NCBI GenBank assembly: GCA_026398715.1
Contig: JAPLSI010000068.1
Location: forward strand, 1 to 5,174
Direction: 5' to 3'
Origin: Gammaproteobacteria bacterium
GTDB lineage: Bacteria; Pseudomonadota; Gammaproteobacteria; Xanthomonadales; Xanthomonadaceae
Length of the DNA stretch: 5,174 nt
In this document: positions 1-5,174 of the stretch, piece by piece
Layout of the letters: each line of letters begins with the position of its first letter
Numbering within the stretch: position 1 is the stretch's first letter
Notes under the pieces: model-generated
Database searches by the model: none
The model's input: the letters and a program-made list of their open reading frames with translations, nothing else
Told to the model about the DNA's origin: nothing
Position numbers and translations under genes: made by a program

Positions 1-1
1 G

Positions 2-1327
2 GGCGAGCGCGAGTGCTCGGCGCAGCGCCGCTACCAGAAGGTCATCGAGGAATCGCCCTCGCCTTTCCTCAACGCCGGGCGCAGCGCAGCGATGGGCAAG
101 GCCGCCGTGGAAGCAGCGCGCGCGATCGATTACCTCAACGCCGGCACGGTCGAATTCATCGTCGGGCCGGAAGGCGATTTCTATTTCATGGAAATCAATA
201 CGCGCCTGCAGGTCGAGCATCCCGTCACCGAGATGGTTACCGGACTGGACCTGGTGGAATGGCAGATCCGCGTCGCCGCAGGCGAACCACTGCCCTTGTC
301 GCAAGCTGGCGTTGGCAGCCACGGCCATGCCATCGAAGTGCGCCTGTACGCGGAAGACCCCGAGAAGAATTTCCTGCCCGGATCCGGTCGCCTGGCGCAG
401 TTGAGGCTGCCTGCGCCGTCGGAAAACATCCGCCTCGATGGCGGCGTGGTGGAAGGCGATACGGTCACCATCTTCTACGACCCGATGATCGCCAAGCTGA
501 TCGCCTGGGACACCGATCGCCCGCGCGCCCTGGCCCGCCTGCGCGATGCGCTGGCCGATTGCGAAGTCTCCGGCCCGAAGTCGAACGTCGAATTCCTGGA
601 AAAACTCGTCCGGCATCCGGTGGTCGTGGACGGCACGATCGACACCGGCTATCTCGATCGCCATCTGGACGAAGTGCTTCCGACGGCGATGGTGCCGGAG
701 GCATCCTGGGTCGCGATCGCTGCGGCCGCCTGTCTTGTGCACGATGAGGCCGGAACGCTGGCCGCGGCCATGCTGTCGCCGGACCCGTACTCGCCCTGGG
801 CACGCGCCGATGGCTGGCGGCTGGGCCATGCGGGACAGACCCGGCTGTGCTTCGGCTGGCGCGAAATGCGCCTCGATGCCAGCGCACATGGCGCCGGCGG
901 CGACTACCGGCTGCTGGCGTCGGGCGAACATTTCGACATATCCGACGCCGCCATCGACGGTCGCTGGTTGTCGCTGAAGATCGCCGGGCAATCGCGTCGC
1001 CTGCGTTGTCGGGTGGATGCCTCGTCGGTGTTCCTGCACGACGGCGAACAACGGCTGACGCTGTCGCGGCTTCCCGCTTTCCGGCTCGATGCCGGCGATG
1101 CCGCTGGCAGCGGCGACCGCGTAATGGCGCCGATGCCGGGGCGTATCGTATTGATGCGCGTGGTGGTCGGCGACGTGGTGGAAGAAGGCCAGGAACTGGG
1201 CGTGATGGAAGCGATGAAGATGGAACTGGCGCTGAGGGCTCCGCGCGCCGGCATCATCGCCGACGTGCGCGTGGCGACCGGCGACTTCGTTGACGGCGAT
1301 GCCGTGCTGATTCGACTGGAGGCCTGA
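2..1327 (+). CDS. mccA: Methylcrotonoyl-CoA carboxylase biotin-containing (alpha) subunit, 5'-truncated
   Basis: Biotin-dependent acyl-CoA carboxylase alpha subunit: the biotin carboxylase domain charges biotin with CO2 using ATP and bicarbonate, and the biotin carrier domain passes it to the beta subunit. Only the last 441 residues are visible; the frame runs open through the left edge. Visible residues 3-17 (ERECSAQRR.QKVIEE) and 62-73 (FMEINTRLQVEH) are biotin-carboxylase signatures. R68, E72 and R114 match E. coli AccC R292, E296 and R338 at a constant offset of 224, so about 225 residues are missing and the full protein would be about 665, normal for the family. The carrier domain spans about residues 374-441, with the biotinylated lysine K406 in EAMKM. 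No frameshift is seen. Propionyl-, geranyl- or acetyl-CoA carboxylase subunits look similar; the HMG-CoA lyase gene two genes downstream favours the methylcrotonoyl-CoA enzyme of leucine catabolism (also called liuD). The beta subunit is probably upstream, outside the window. The stop overlaps the next start by one base. Confidence 0.9.
   Translation, partial: GERECSAQRRYQKVIEESPSPFLNAGRSAAMGKAAVEAARAIDYLNAGTVEFIVGPEGDFYFMEINTRLQVEHPVTEMVTGLDLVEWQIRVAAGEPLPLSQAGVGSHGHAIEVRLYAEDPEKNFLPGSGRLAQLRLPAPSENIRLDGGVVEGDTVTIFYDPMIAKLIAWDTDRPRALARLRDALADCEVSGPKSNVEFLEKLVRHPVVVDGTIDTGYLDRHLDEVLPTAMVPEASWVAIAAAACLVHDEAGTLAAAMLSPDPYSPWARADGWRLGHAGQTRLCFGWREMRLDASAHGAGGDYRLLASGEHFDISDAAIDGRWLSLKIAGQSRRLRCRVDASSVFLHDGEQRLTLSRLPAFRLDAGDAAGSGDRVMAPMPGRIVLMRVVVGDVVEEGQELGVMEAMKMELALRAPRAGIIADVRVATGDFVDGDAVLIRLEA
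1318..1322 (+). promoter_or_regulatory. Ribosome binding site of the lipoprotein gene inside the end of mccA
   Basis: A GGAGG Shine-Dalgarno core lies in the last codons of the carboxylase gene, four bases before the ATG at 1327. It supports that ATG over the in-frame ATGs at 1348 and 1354, and it is the clearest ribosome binding site in the window. The next two genes in the run start at ATGA overlaps without a comparable core. Confidence 0.6.
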
Positions 1328-1935
1328 TGGACCGCTTGATCGGTGGCATGCGAATGCTGGCAGGCATCGGCCTGCTGGGCCTGCTCTGCGCCTGCCAGGG
1401 CACTACCTTCCAGACACCGCCGCTGGCGGCCGGAACTTGCGATCCCGCGTTGCCGGGGCGCTGGATTTCCATCAATGAAGACGGCAGGCCGGACGGCGAG
1501 ATGGTGTTGCTGTTTTCCGGCGACTGCCAACTGGACGTGACGGATCGATCGAACGGAAAAGTCCGCGAAGGCGACGCAACCCAGGCTTACATGGCGAAGT
1601 CGGGCGTGGACGCTTACATGTGGGTGAACGCAGGTTGGGCGGCGCTGCGATTCGATTTCGCCGACCTGGCGGTCAATCCCGGCGACGTATTCCTGATGCG
1701 CTATTCCCTGGACCAGGGCGAGCTGCTGTTCAACGACGTGGACGACAAGGCGGTCGCGCACCTGATGATCGACGGCAAGATTCCCGGCACGGTGGACTAC
1801 CAGGACGACCGCTTGCTCAACCGCATCACCGGCCCGGCAAGACCCGAGGTCCTGGCCATGCCCGGCGTCTTCAGCACCGAGCTGCTGCGCTTCCGCCGCG
1901 ATGACAGCAATGGCAACGGCAACGGCAAGCCATGA
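1327..1935 (+). CDS. Uncharacterised lipoprotein in the leucine-degradation operon
   Basis: A 202-residue protein I cannot assign to a named family. Its N-terminus is a lipoprotein signal peptide: short charged start with R3 and R9, hydrophobic stretch at about residues 10-20 ([10 protein letters not shown]), and lipobox LCAC with C23 as the predicted lipidated residue. Position +2 is Gln, not Asp, so outer-membrane sorting is expected by the Lol rule. The mature part has two further early cysteines, C38 and C67, that could form a disulfide. It begins with a PGRW segment and alternating hydrophobic/polar stretches suggesting a mostly beta fold; a lipocalin-like barrel is only a guess. The C-terminus is a low-complexity NGNGNGK tail. 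The gene is coupled on both sides: TGATG with mccA and ATGA with the lyase gene. This ties its expression to leucine breakdown, although a periplasmic-facing lipoprotein has no obvious part in a cytoplasmic acyl-CoA pathway. The signal peptide call is strong; function is unknown. Confidence 0.8.
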   Translation: MDRLIGGMRMLAGIGLLGLLCACQGTTFQTPPLAAGTCDPALPGRWISINEDGRPDGEMVLLFSGDCQLDVTDRSNGKVREGDATQAYMAKSGVDAYMWVNAGWAALRFDFADLAVNPGDVFLMRYSLDQGELLFNDVDDKAVAHLMIDGKIPGTVDYQDDRLLNRITGPARPEVLAMPGVFSTELLRFRRDDSNGNGNGKP

Positions 1936-2825
1936 CCGAACACGTGCGCATCGTCGAAGTCGGGCCGCGCGACGGCTTGCAGAACGAAAAATCGATCATC
2001 GCCGCGCGCGACAAGATCGAGTTGATCAACCGCTTGTCGGAGACCGGACTGGCTTGCATCGAGGCCACCAGCTTCGTCAGCCCCAAATGGATTCCGCAGT
2101 TGGCAGACGCCGCCGAGGTGTTCACCGGGATCAACCGCAAGCCTGGCGTCGCCTACCCGGTGCTGGTGCCCAATGAACAAGGCTTTGATCGGGCGCTGGC
2201 GGCCGGCGCCACCGAGGTGGCGGTCTTCTCCGCCGCATCGGAAGCCTTCAACAAGAAGAACATCAACGCGTCCATCGACGAAAGCATCGAACGCTTCAAG
2301 CCGATCCTGGTGCGCGCGGCGTCGCTGGGGGTGAAGGTGCGCGGCTACGTGTCCACGGTGCTGGGCTGCCCCTACCAGGGCGACGTGCCGGTGGCGGACG
2401 TGGTGCGTGTCGCGCGGCGAATGCACGATTTGGGCTGCTACGAGATTTCACTCGGCGACACGATTGGCGTCGGCACGCCGGTGAAGGCGCGCGACATGCT
2501 GCGCGCCGTGGCCGAGGCGGTGCCGATGTCGGCGCTGGCCGTGCATTTCCACGACACGCGCGGCCAGGCGCTGGCCAACATCCTGGCCTGCCTGGAAGAA
2601 GGCGTGCGCGTGGTGGACTGCGCTGTGTCGGGAACCGGCGGCTGCCCGTATGCGCACGGCGCCAGCGGCAATGTCGCGACCGAAGACGTGGTGTACATGC
2701 TCGAGGGCATGGGCATGCATACCGGCGTGGACCTGGCGCGACTGGTGGATACGGGGCGCTGGTTGTCGGCCCTGCTCGGGCGCGCCAGCGGCAGCAAGGT
2801 AACGATAGCGAGCGACAATGCATGA
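1932..2825 (+). CDS. liuE: Hydroxymethylglutaryl-CoA lyase
   Basis: Splits (S)-3-hydroxy-3-methylglutaryl-CoA into acetyl-CoA and acetoacetate, the last step of leucine catabolism, in the cytoplasm with a divalent metal ion. At 297 residues it is full length for the bacterial enzyme (also named mvaB). The TIM-barrel starts with [12 protein letters not shown] (residues 8-19). Against human HMGCL with a constant offset of 28, the key residues are present: R13 and D14 (human R41, D42), E44 (E72), metal ligands H205 and H207 in HFHDTRGQ (H233, H235), catalytic C238 in the GTGGCPYA loop (C266) and N247 (N275). This set separates it from the related isopropylmalate and homocitrate synthases. The start overlaps the lipoprotein stop by four bases (ATGA), so translation is probably coupled; the Asn-Gly codon repeat just upstream leaves no clear Shine-Dalgarno sequence. 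Its end overlaps the next gene in the same way. Confidence 0.96.
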   Translation: MTEHVRIVEVGPRDGLQNEKSIIAARDKIELINRLSETGLACIEATSFVSPKWIPQLADAAEVFTGINRKPGVAYPVLVPNEQGFDRALAAGATEVAVFSAASEAFNKKNINASIDESIERFKPILVRAASLGVKVRGYVSTVLGCPYQGDVPVADVVRVARRMHDLGCYEISLGDTIGVGTPVKARDMLRAVAEAVPMSALAVHFHDTRGQALANILACLEEGVRVVDCAVSGTGGCPYAHGASGNVATEDVVYMLEGMGMHTGVDLARLVDTGRWLSALLGRASGSKVTIASDNA

Positions 2826-3307
2826 GTGACTATTTGATTCGCCCCATCGCACCCGGCGACGATGCCGCGATGGCATCGGTTATCCGCACGGTGATGCCCG
2901 AATTCGGCGCCGTGGGCAGCGGTTTCGCCATCAGCGATCCGGAAGTGGACTGGATGAGCCAGGCCTATTCGGAGCCGCGCTGCGCGTACTTCGTGATCGA
3001 ACGAAATGGCCAGGTGATGGGCGGCGGTGGCGTCGCCCCCTTGTCAGGCGGCGATCCCGACGTATGCGAGCTGCGCAAGATGTATTTCCTGCCGGAAGTG
3101 CGCGGCATGGGCGCCGGCGCGGCGATGATGACCCATTGCCTGGCGGCTGCGCGCGAGATTGGCTTCAAGCGTTGCTACCTGGAAACCCTGAGCGGCATGG
3201 ATGCAGCGATGCGCCTGTACGAGCGAACCGGTTTCAGGAAGATCGCCGGGCCGATGGGAGCCACCGGCCATGGCGGCTGCAATACCTTCTACCTGATGGA
3301 CTTGTAG
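2822..3307 (+). CDS. GNAT family N-acetyltransferase
   Basis: A 161-residue single-domain GNAT acyltransferase that should transfer an acetyl (or other acyl) group from CoA to an amine; the acceptor cannot be read from the sequence. The fold is recognisable in order: N-terminal [11 protein letters not shown] strand and helix, beta strand [16 protein letters not shown] (residues 56-71), strand [13 protein letters not shown] (83-95), the CoA pyrophosphate-binding motif A RGMGAG at 94-99, and the C-terminal LYERTGF motif typical of the family. Length is usual for a GNAT. The start is fixed by the ATGA overlap with the lyase gene; another ATG four bases upstream (2818) is in a different frame. 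It is the last gene of the overlapping run. Being coupled to HMG-CoA lyase it could act on a metabolite or protein of acyl-CoA catabolism, but nothing in the sequence shows which. Confidence 0.9.
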   Translation: MSDYLIRPIAPGDDAAMASVIRTVMPEFGAVGSGFAISDPEVDWMSQAYSEPRCAYFVIERNGQVMGGGGVAPLSGGDPDVCELRKMYFLPEVRGMGAGAAMMTHCLAAAREIGFKRCYLETLSGMDAAMRLYERTGFRKIAGPMGATGHGGCNTFYLMDL

Positions 3308-3335
3308 CCGGTCGCGGCCGGGCTGCGATCTGCCG

Positions 3336-3341
3336 TAAAAT
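3336..3341 (+). promoter_or_regulatory. Weak candidate -10 element upstream of the SDR gene
   Basis: The 61-base gap before the dehydrogenase contains TAAAAT, an AT-rich island in otherwise GC-rich DNA and one mismatch from TATAAT. No recognisable -35 hexamer lies about 17 bases upstream, and the TG of an extended -10 would be one base out of place. A separate promoter for the SDR and efpL genes is possible but not established; readthrough from the leucine operon is equally possible, because no terminator is seen after the GNAT gene. The start at 3369 has only a modest GGAA ribosome binding site at 3360-3363. Confidence 0.25.
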
Positions 3342-3368
3342 CTCCGTTTTGCACCCTCTGGAACCGAC

Positions 3369-4139
3369 ATGCAGCTGAAAGATTCCCTTGCCGTCATCAC
3401 GGGCGGCGTTTCCGGCCTGGGCTTCGCAGTGGCCGAACATATCGTGCGCAACGGCGGCAAGGTCGCGCTGTTCGACGTCAATGACGACAAGGGCGCCGAA
3501 GCCATCGATGCGCTGGGCCCGGGCAACGCGATCTACCTGCGTACCGACGTGACCGACGAGGCTGCCGTGCAGGCCAACCTCGCAACATCGCGGGACTTCC
3601 TCGGCGGCTTGAACGTCGCCATGAATTGCGCGGGCATCCTCGGTGCCGGCCGCGTGCTGGGCCGCGAAGGCCCGATGCCGCTGCGCCAGTTTTCCACGAC
3701 GGTGATGGTGAACCTGATTGGCAGCTTCAACGTCGCCAAGGGCGCGGCCGACCTGATGCAGCACAACCAGCCCGGCGAAGACGGCGAGCGCGGCGTCATC
3801 ATCAACACCGCATCGGTCGCCGCCTACGAAGGCCAGATCGGACAGGCCGCGTACTCCGCGTCGAAGGGCGGCGTGGTCGCCATGACCTTGCCGATGGCGC
3901 GCGAGTTCGCACGCATTGGCGTGCGCGTGATGACGATTGCGCCCGGCATCTTCTGGACGCCGATGGTGGACATGATGCCGCAGCAGGTACAGGAATCGCT
4001 GTCGGCCTCCATCCCCTTCCCTTCGCGCCTGGGGCAACCGGCCGAATTCGCCGAGACGGTCGCCTTCGTCCTGGCCAACCGCTACCTCAACGGCGAAACC
4101 ATCCGGCTGGATGGCGCGGTCCGCCTGGCCCCCAAGTAA
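3369..4139 (+). CDS. SDR family dehydrogenase, HSD10 / 3-hydroxyacyl-CoA dehydrogenase type
   Basis: A 256-residue classical short-chain dehydrogenase/reductase, full length. The Rossmann motif TGGVSGLG lies at residues 11-18. D36 at the end of strand beta-2 predicts NAD(H) rather than NADP(H). The D60-V61 adenine-pocket pair and NCAG (86-89) follow. The catalytic residues are S149, Y162 and K166 (YSASK), then IAPGIFWTPM after beta-6. The insertion around residues 97-112 (REGPMPLRQFSTTVMVN) and the AAYEGQIGQAAYSASKGG stretch are characteristic of the type II 3-hydroxyacyl-CoA dehydrogenase / HSD17B10 group, which oxidises 3-hydroxy-2-methylbutyryl-CoA in isoleucine breakdown and short-chain 3-hydroxyacyl-CoAs. 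Its place beside leucine-catabolic genes supports an acyl-CoA role; exact substrate range is inferred. It starts 61 bases after the GNAT stop, so it may be co-transcribed or have its own promoter. Confidence 0.9.
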   Translation: MQLKDSLAVITGGVSGLGFAVAEHIVRNGGKVALFDVNDDKGAEAIDALGPGNAIYLRTDVTDEAAVQANLATSRDFLGGLNVAMNCAGILGAGRVLGREGPMPLRQFSTTVMVNLIGSFNVAKGAADLMQHNQPGEDGERGVIINTASVAAYEGQIGQAAYSASKGGVVAMTLPMAREFARIGVRVMTIAPGIFWTPMVDMMPQQVQESLSASIPFPSRLGQPAEFAETVAFVLANRYLNGETIRLDGAVRLAPK

Positions 4140-4177
4140 TTTCGCAAGCAAGCACCTAACCGATCCGGGTATCCAAC

Positions 4178-4741
4178 ATGAAAGCGTCCGAAGTAAAGAA
4201 AGGCAACGTGGTCGAACACAACGGCACCGTGTACCAGATCCGCGACATTGAGCGCAGCGCGGCGCAGGGACGCAGCGGCAACGTCACGTTCCGCTTCATC
4301 ATGTACAGCGTGCCCGGCGGCAACAAGTTCGACCTGAGCCTGCGCTCGGAAGACGAACTGAAGGAAGTCGAGCTGGTCCGCCGCGAGGCATCCTTCTCGT
4401 ACAAGGACGGCGAAGCCTTCGTCTTCCTGGACAAGGAAGACTACACGCCCTACCAACTGGACGCGGACGTGATCGGCGAAAACGCCGGCTACATCACCGA
4501 GGGCCTGGAAGGCTGCTACGTGCAGATCATCGACGACCTTCCCGTGGCCGTGCTGTTGCCGGCAAGCGTAGTGCTGCAAGTGGTCGAGACGCCGCCGGAA
4601 CTCAAGGGCGGCACGGCCACGAAGCGACCGAAGCCTGCACGCTTGAACACGGGCATCGAGATCCAGGTGCCGGAATACATCAGCAACGGCGAAAAGATCT
4701 GGGTCAGCACGGTCACCGGCGAGTTTGGCGGCCGGGCCTGA
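4178..4741 (+). CDS. efpL: Elongation factor P-like protein EfpL (YeiP)
   Basis: A paralogue of elongation factor P that enters the ribosomal E site and helps peptide-bond formation at stall-prone motifs such as polyproline. At 187 residues it is close to E. coli YeiP (190) and has the three EF-P beta-barrel domains: KOW-like about 1-62, OB about 65-125, C-terminal OB about 128-186. Features placing it in the EfpL rather than EF-P branch are the [10 protein letters not shown] segment (about residues 85-94) and the [10 protein letters not shown]...[20 protein letters not shown]-terminal signature, near-identical in layout to YeiP. The tip of the first-domain loop carries R32, matching E. coli R33; the surrounding AAQGRSGN differs from the E. 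coli SPTARGA. The ATG at 4178 fits the family N-terminus (KASEVKKG). It lies 38 bases after the SDR stop with only a weak ribosome binding site, and a terminator follows directly. Confidence 0.93.
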   Translation: MKASEVKKGNVVEHNGTVYQIRDIERSAAQGRSGNVTFRFIMYSVPGGNKFDLSLRSEDELKEVELVRREASFSYKDGEAFVFLDKEDYTPYQLDADVIGENAGYITEGLEGCYVQIIDDLPVAVLLPASVVLQVVETPPELKGGTATKRPKPARLNTGIEIQVPEYISNGEKIWVSTVTGEFGGRA

Positions 4742-4761
4742 GTCGAATCCCATGGTTTTGG

Positions 4762-4827
4762 GTGCGGCGATTCAGAAGCCGGCTATCGCGAGGGGCGATC
4801 GCCGGCTTTCATTTTGAGTCGCCGCAC
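4762..4827. repeat. Extended inverted repeat enclosing the efpL terminator
   Basis: The 13 bases at 4762-4774 (GTGCGGCGATTCA) pair with 4815-4827 (TGAGTCGCCGCAC). Twelve are Watson-Crick pairs and one is a G-U wobble. The arms flank the terminator hairpin, so the 66-base stretch can fold as one long interrupted stem with the terminator at its tip. It may protect the 3' end of the efpL transcript or simply be a palindromic remnant. Confidence 0.6.
4776..4815 (+). terminator. Rho-independent terminator after efpL
   Basis: An AAGCCGGC arm at 4776-4783 pairs perfectly with GCCGGCTT at 4801-4808. It continues, after one T/C mismatch, into ATCGC/GCGAT around a five-base GAGGG loop. The 3' side runs into TTTCATTTT (4807-4815), an interrupted U-tract. 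It begins 35 bases after the efpL stop, where transcription of the plus-strand run would be expected to end. The minus strand lacks a U-tract after the stem, so it is probably one-directional. Confidence 0.75.
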
Positions 4828-4892
4828 GATACCGGCTTGGTCAAAATAAAATCCGGCGCTCGCCCGCAATTAGTGCGACGGTCTGAGTCTTC

Positions 4893-4910
4893 ACGGCAAC
4901 ACTCTGCCGT
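4893..4910. repeat. Short perfect hairpin left of the palindromic element
   Basis: ACGGCA at 4893-4898 pairs with TGCCGT at 4905-4910 around a six-base loop. It ends four bases before the outer arm of the large nested palindrome. No T-tract follows on either strand, so it is not a terminator. It may be part of the same element or of its insertion site. Confidence 0.4.
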
Positions 4911-4919
4911 ACCGCCGCC

Positions 4920-4984
4920 AACGCAGGTCGCCCGCTGCCCCATTCGCAGGCTTGCTCGGTGGGGCCACCGGGCGATCCTGCGTT
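4920..4984. repeat. Left hairpin unit of the palindromic element
   Basis: AACGCAGG (4920-4927) and CGCCCG (4929-4934) pair with CGGGCG (4969-4974) and CCTGCGTT (4977-4984), with one unpaired T opposite AT. An upper stem GCCCCA (4937-4942) / TGGGGC (4960-4965) continues the hairpin. Its arms reappear in inverted orientation as the arms of the right unit, while its loop does not. Confidence 0.65.
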
Positions 4985-5015
4985 CTGTCGCCACTATGGC
5001 AAAAGCAGCCGCGAC

Positions 5016-5080
5016 CGTCGCTGCGATGGATTCCGTCGCGATTCCAATCACCCCAGCGACCTCCGGCGAGCGCAGCGACG
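5016..5080. repeat. Inner inverted repeat at the centre of the palindromic element
   Basis: CGTCGCTGCG (5016-5025) pairs perfectly with CGCAGCGACG (5071-5080). Overlapping it, CGCGAC (5010-5015) and GTCGCG (5035-5040) form a competing small hairpin, and GATTCC occurs twice at 5029-5034 and 5040-5045. The centre is therefore itself structured and could fold in more than one way. Confidence 0.45.
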
Positions 5081-5100
5081 CCCACGCAAGCTGCAGAGAA

Positions 5101-5168
5101 AACGCAGGATCGCCCGGCAGTCCTCACCAAGCACGAAGTGCGACTGACGGCGCCGGGCGACCTGCGTT
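5101..5168. repeat. Right hairpin unit of the palindromic element
   Basis: AACGCAGG (5101-5108) and CGCCCGG (5111-5117) pair with CCGGGCG (5153-5159) and CCTGCGTT (5161-5168), with AT opposite a single A. Above this, CAGTC (5118-5122) pairs with GACTG (5142-5146) and GCAC (5131-5134) with GTGC (5138-5141) around a GAA loop. It is the left unit turned round: the arms are identical but the loop is different. Confidence 0.65.
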
Positions 5169-5174
5169 GGCGGA

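Larger units (their letters stand above)
4915..5173. repeat. 259-base nested palindromic element, MITE- or BIME-like
   Basis: Three perfect inverted repeats are nested around almost the same centre (about 5043-5048). The outer is 20 bases, CCGCCAACGCAGGTCGCCCG at 4915-4934 against 5154-5173. The middle is 17 bases, 4968-4984 against 5101-5117. The inner is 10 bases, CGTCGCTGCG at 5016-5025 against 5071-5080. No convincing protein is encoded: minus-strand open frames of about 80 codons cross it but read through the hairpins and resemble nothing known to me. Long terminal inverted repeats without a transposase fit a non-autonomous mobile element (MITE); paired inverted hairpins in an intergenic region fit a REP/BIME-like unit. 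A target-site duplication cannot be judged because the window ends one base beyond the right arm. Confidence 0.6.

Noticed and set aside
13..747. 244-codon plus-strand frame in the first 750 bases
   Set aside because: It overlaps the biotin carboxylase domain in another frame and is Arg-rich without motifs. The carboxylase reads through from the edge.
904..1761. 285-codon open frame on the minus strand
   Set aside because: It lies antisense to the carboxylase carrier domain and the lipoprotein, both clear in the plus strand. Its Arg/Ser/Pro-rich composition is typical of shadow frames in GC-rich DNA.
3307..3323. Possible terminator after the GNAT gene
   Set aside because: CCGG at 3308-3311 can pair with 3318-3321, but the stem is only four pairs and no T-tract follows directly, so it does not support termination.
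3234..4151. 305-codon open frame on the minus strand
   Set aside because: It is the antisense shadow of the SDR gene, whose catalytic motifs are all intact; its His/Arg/Gly-rich product shows no motif.
4082..4753. 223-codon open frame on the minus strand
   Set aside because: It is antisense to efpL, which is unmistakable by family signatures across its whole length.
4809..5130. Two minus-strand frames of about 80 codons and a 62-codon plus-strand frame after efpL
   Set aside because: They cross the hairpins and terminator, have Cys/Arg-rich compositions and no recognised motif. They are explained by the GC-rich palindromes. Similar spurious proteins are commonly annotated over repeats.
4915..5173. 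Integron attC sites or a CRISPR array
   Set aside because: The hairpin ends (CGCCAAC and GTTGGCG) do not fit the RYYYAAC / GTTRRRY core of attC. The repeats are inverted and only two, not direct and regularly spaced as in CRISPR.

Overview
The window is high-GC DNA (by eye well above 60%, with strong G/C preference at third codon positions). It suggests a gammaproteobacterium, most likely of the Xanthomonadales (Xanthomonadaceae or Rhodanobacteraceae). That placement rests on three things: a catabolic leucine-degradation operon, an EfpL/YeiP-type elongation factor P paralogue (a gammaproteobacterial hallmark), and a palindrome-rich intergenic region. It is inferred from gene content and base composition, not from a database match.

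Bases 1-3307 carry a tightly packed plus-strand operon for the end of leucine breakdown. The first gene, cut by the left edge, is the biotin-containing alpha subunit of methylcrotonoyl-CoA carboxylase. It is followed by a small uncharacterised lipoprotein, hydroxymethylglutaryl-CoA lyase and a GNAT acetyltransferase. All three junctions overlap (TGATG, ATGA, ATGA), which implies translational coupling. The carboxylase makes 3-methylglutaconyl-CoA; a hydratase, expected outside the window, converts it to HMG-CoA; the lyase splits that to acetyl-CoA and acetoacetate. The lipoprotein and the GNAT have no assigned role in the pathway.

After a 61-base gap (3308-3368, with one weak candidate -10 element) comes an NAD-type short-chain dehydrogenase of the HSD10 / 3-hydroxyacyl-CoA dehydrogenase type. 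It fits isoleucine or fatty-acid oxidation and extends the acyl-CoA theme. After a further 38 bases comes efpL, a translation factor that relieves ribosome stalling. A clear rho-independent terminator hairpin closes this plus-strand gene run just downstream of efpL.

Bases 4828-5174 hold no convincing gene. They are dominated by a 259-base nested palindrome: a perfect 20-base inverted repeat (4915-4934 / 5154-5173), inside it a perfect 17-base inverted repeat (4968-4984 / 5101-5117), and inside that a perfect 10-base one (5016-5025 / 5071-5080), all sharing nearly one centre. Each flank also folds by itself into a 65-68-base hairpin with the same arms but a different loop. This looks like a non-autonomous mobile or REP/BIME-like element and is the most unusual thing in the window. 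The rest is well explained by known gene families.
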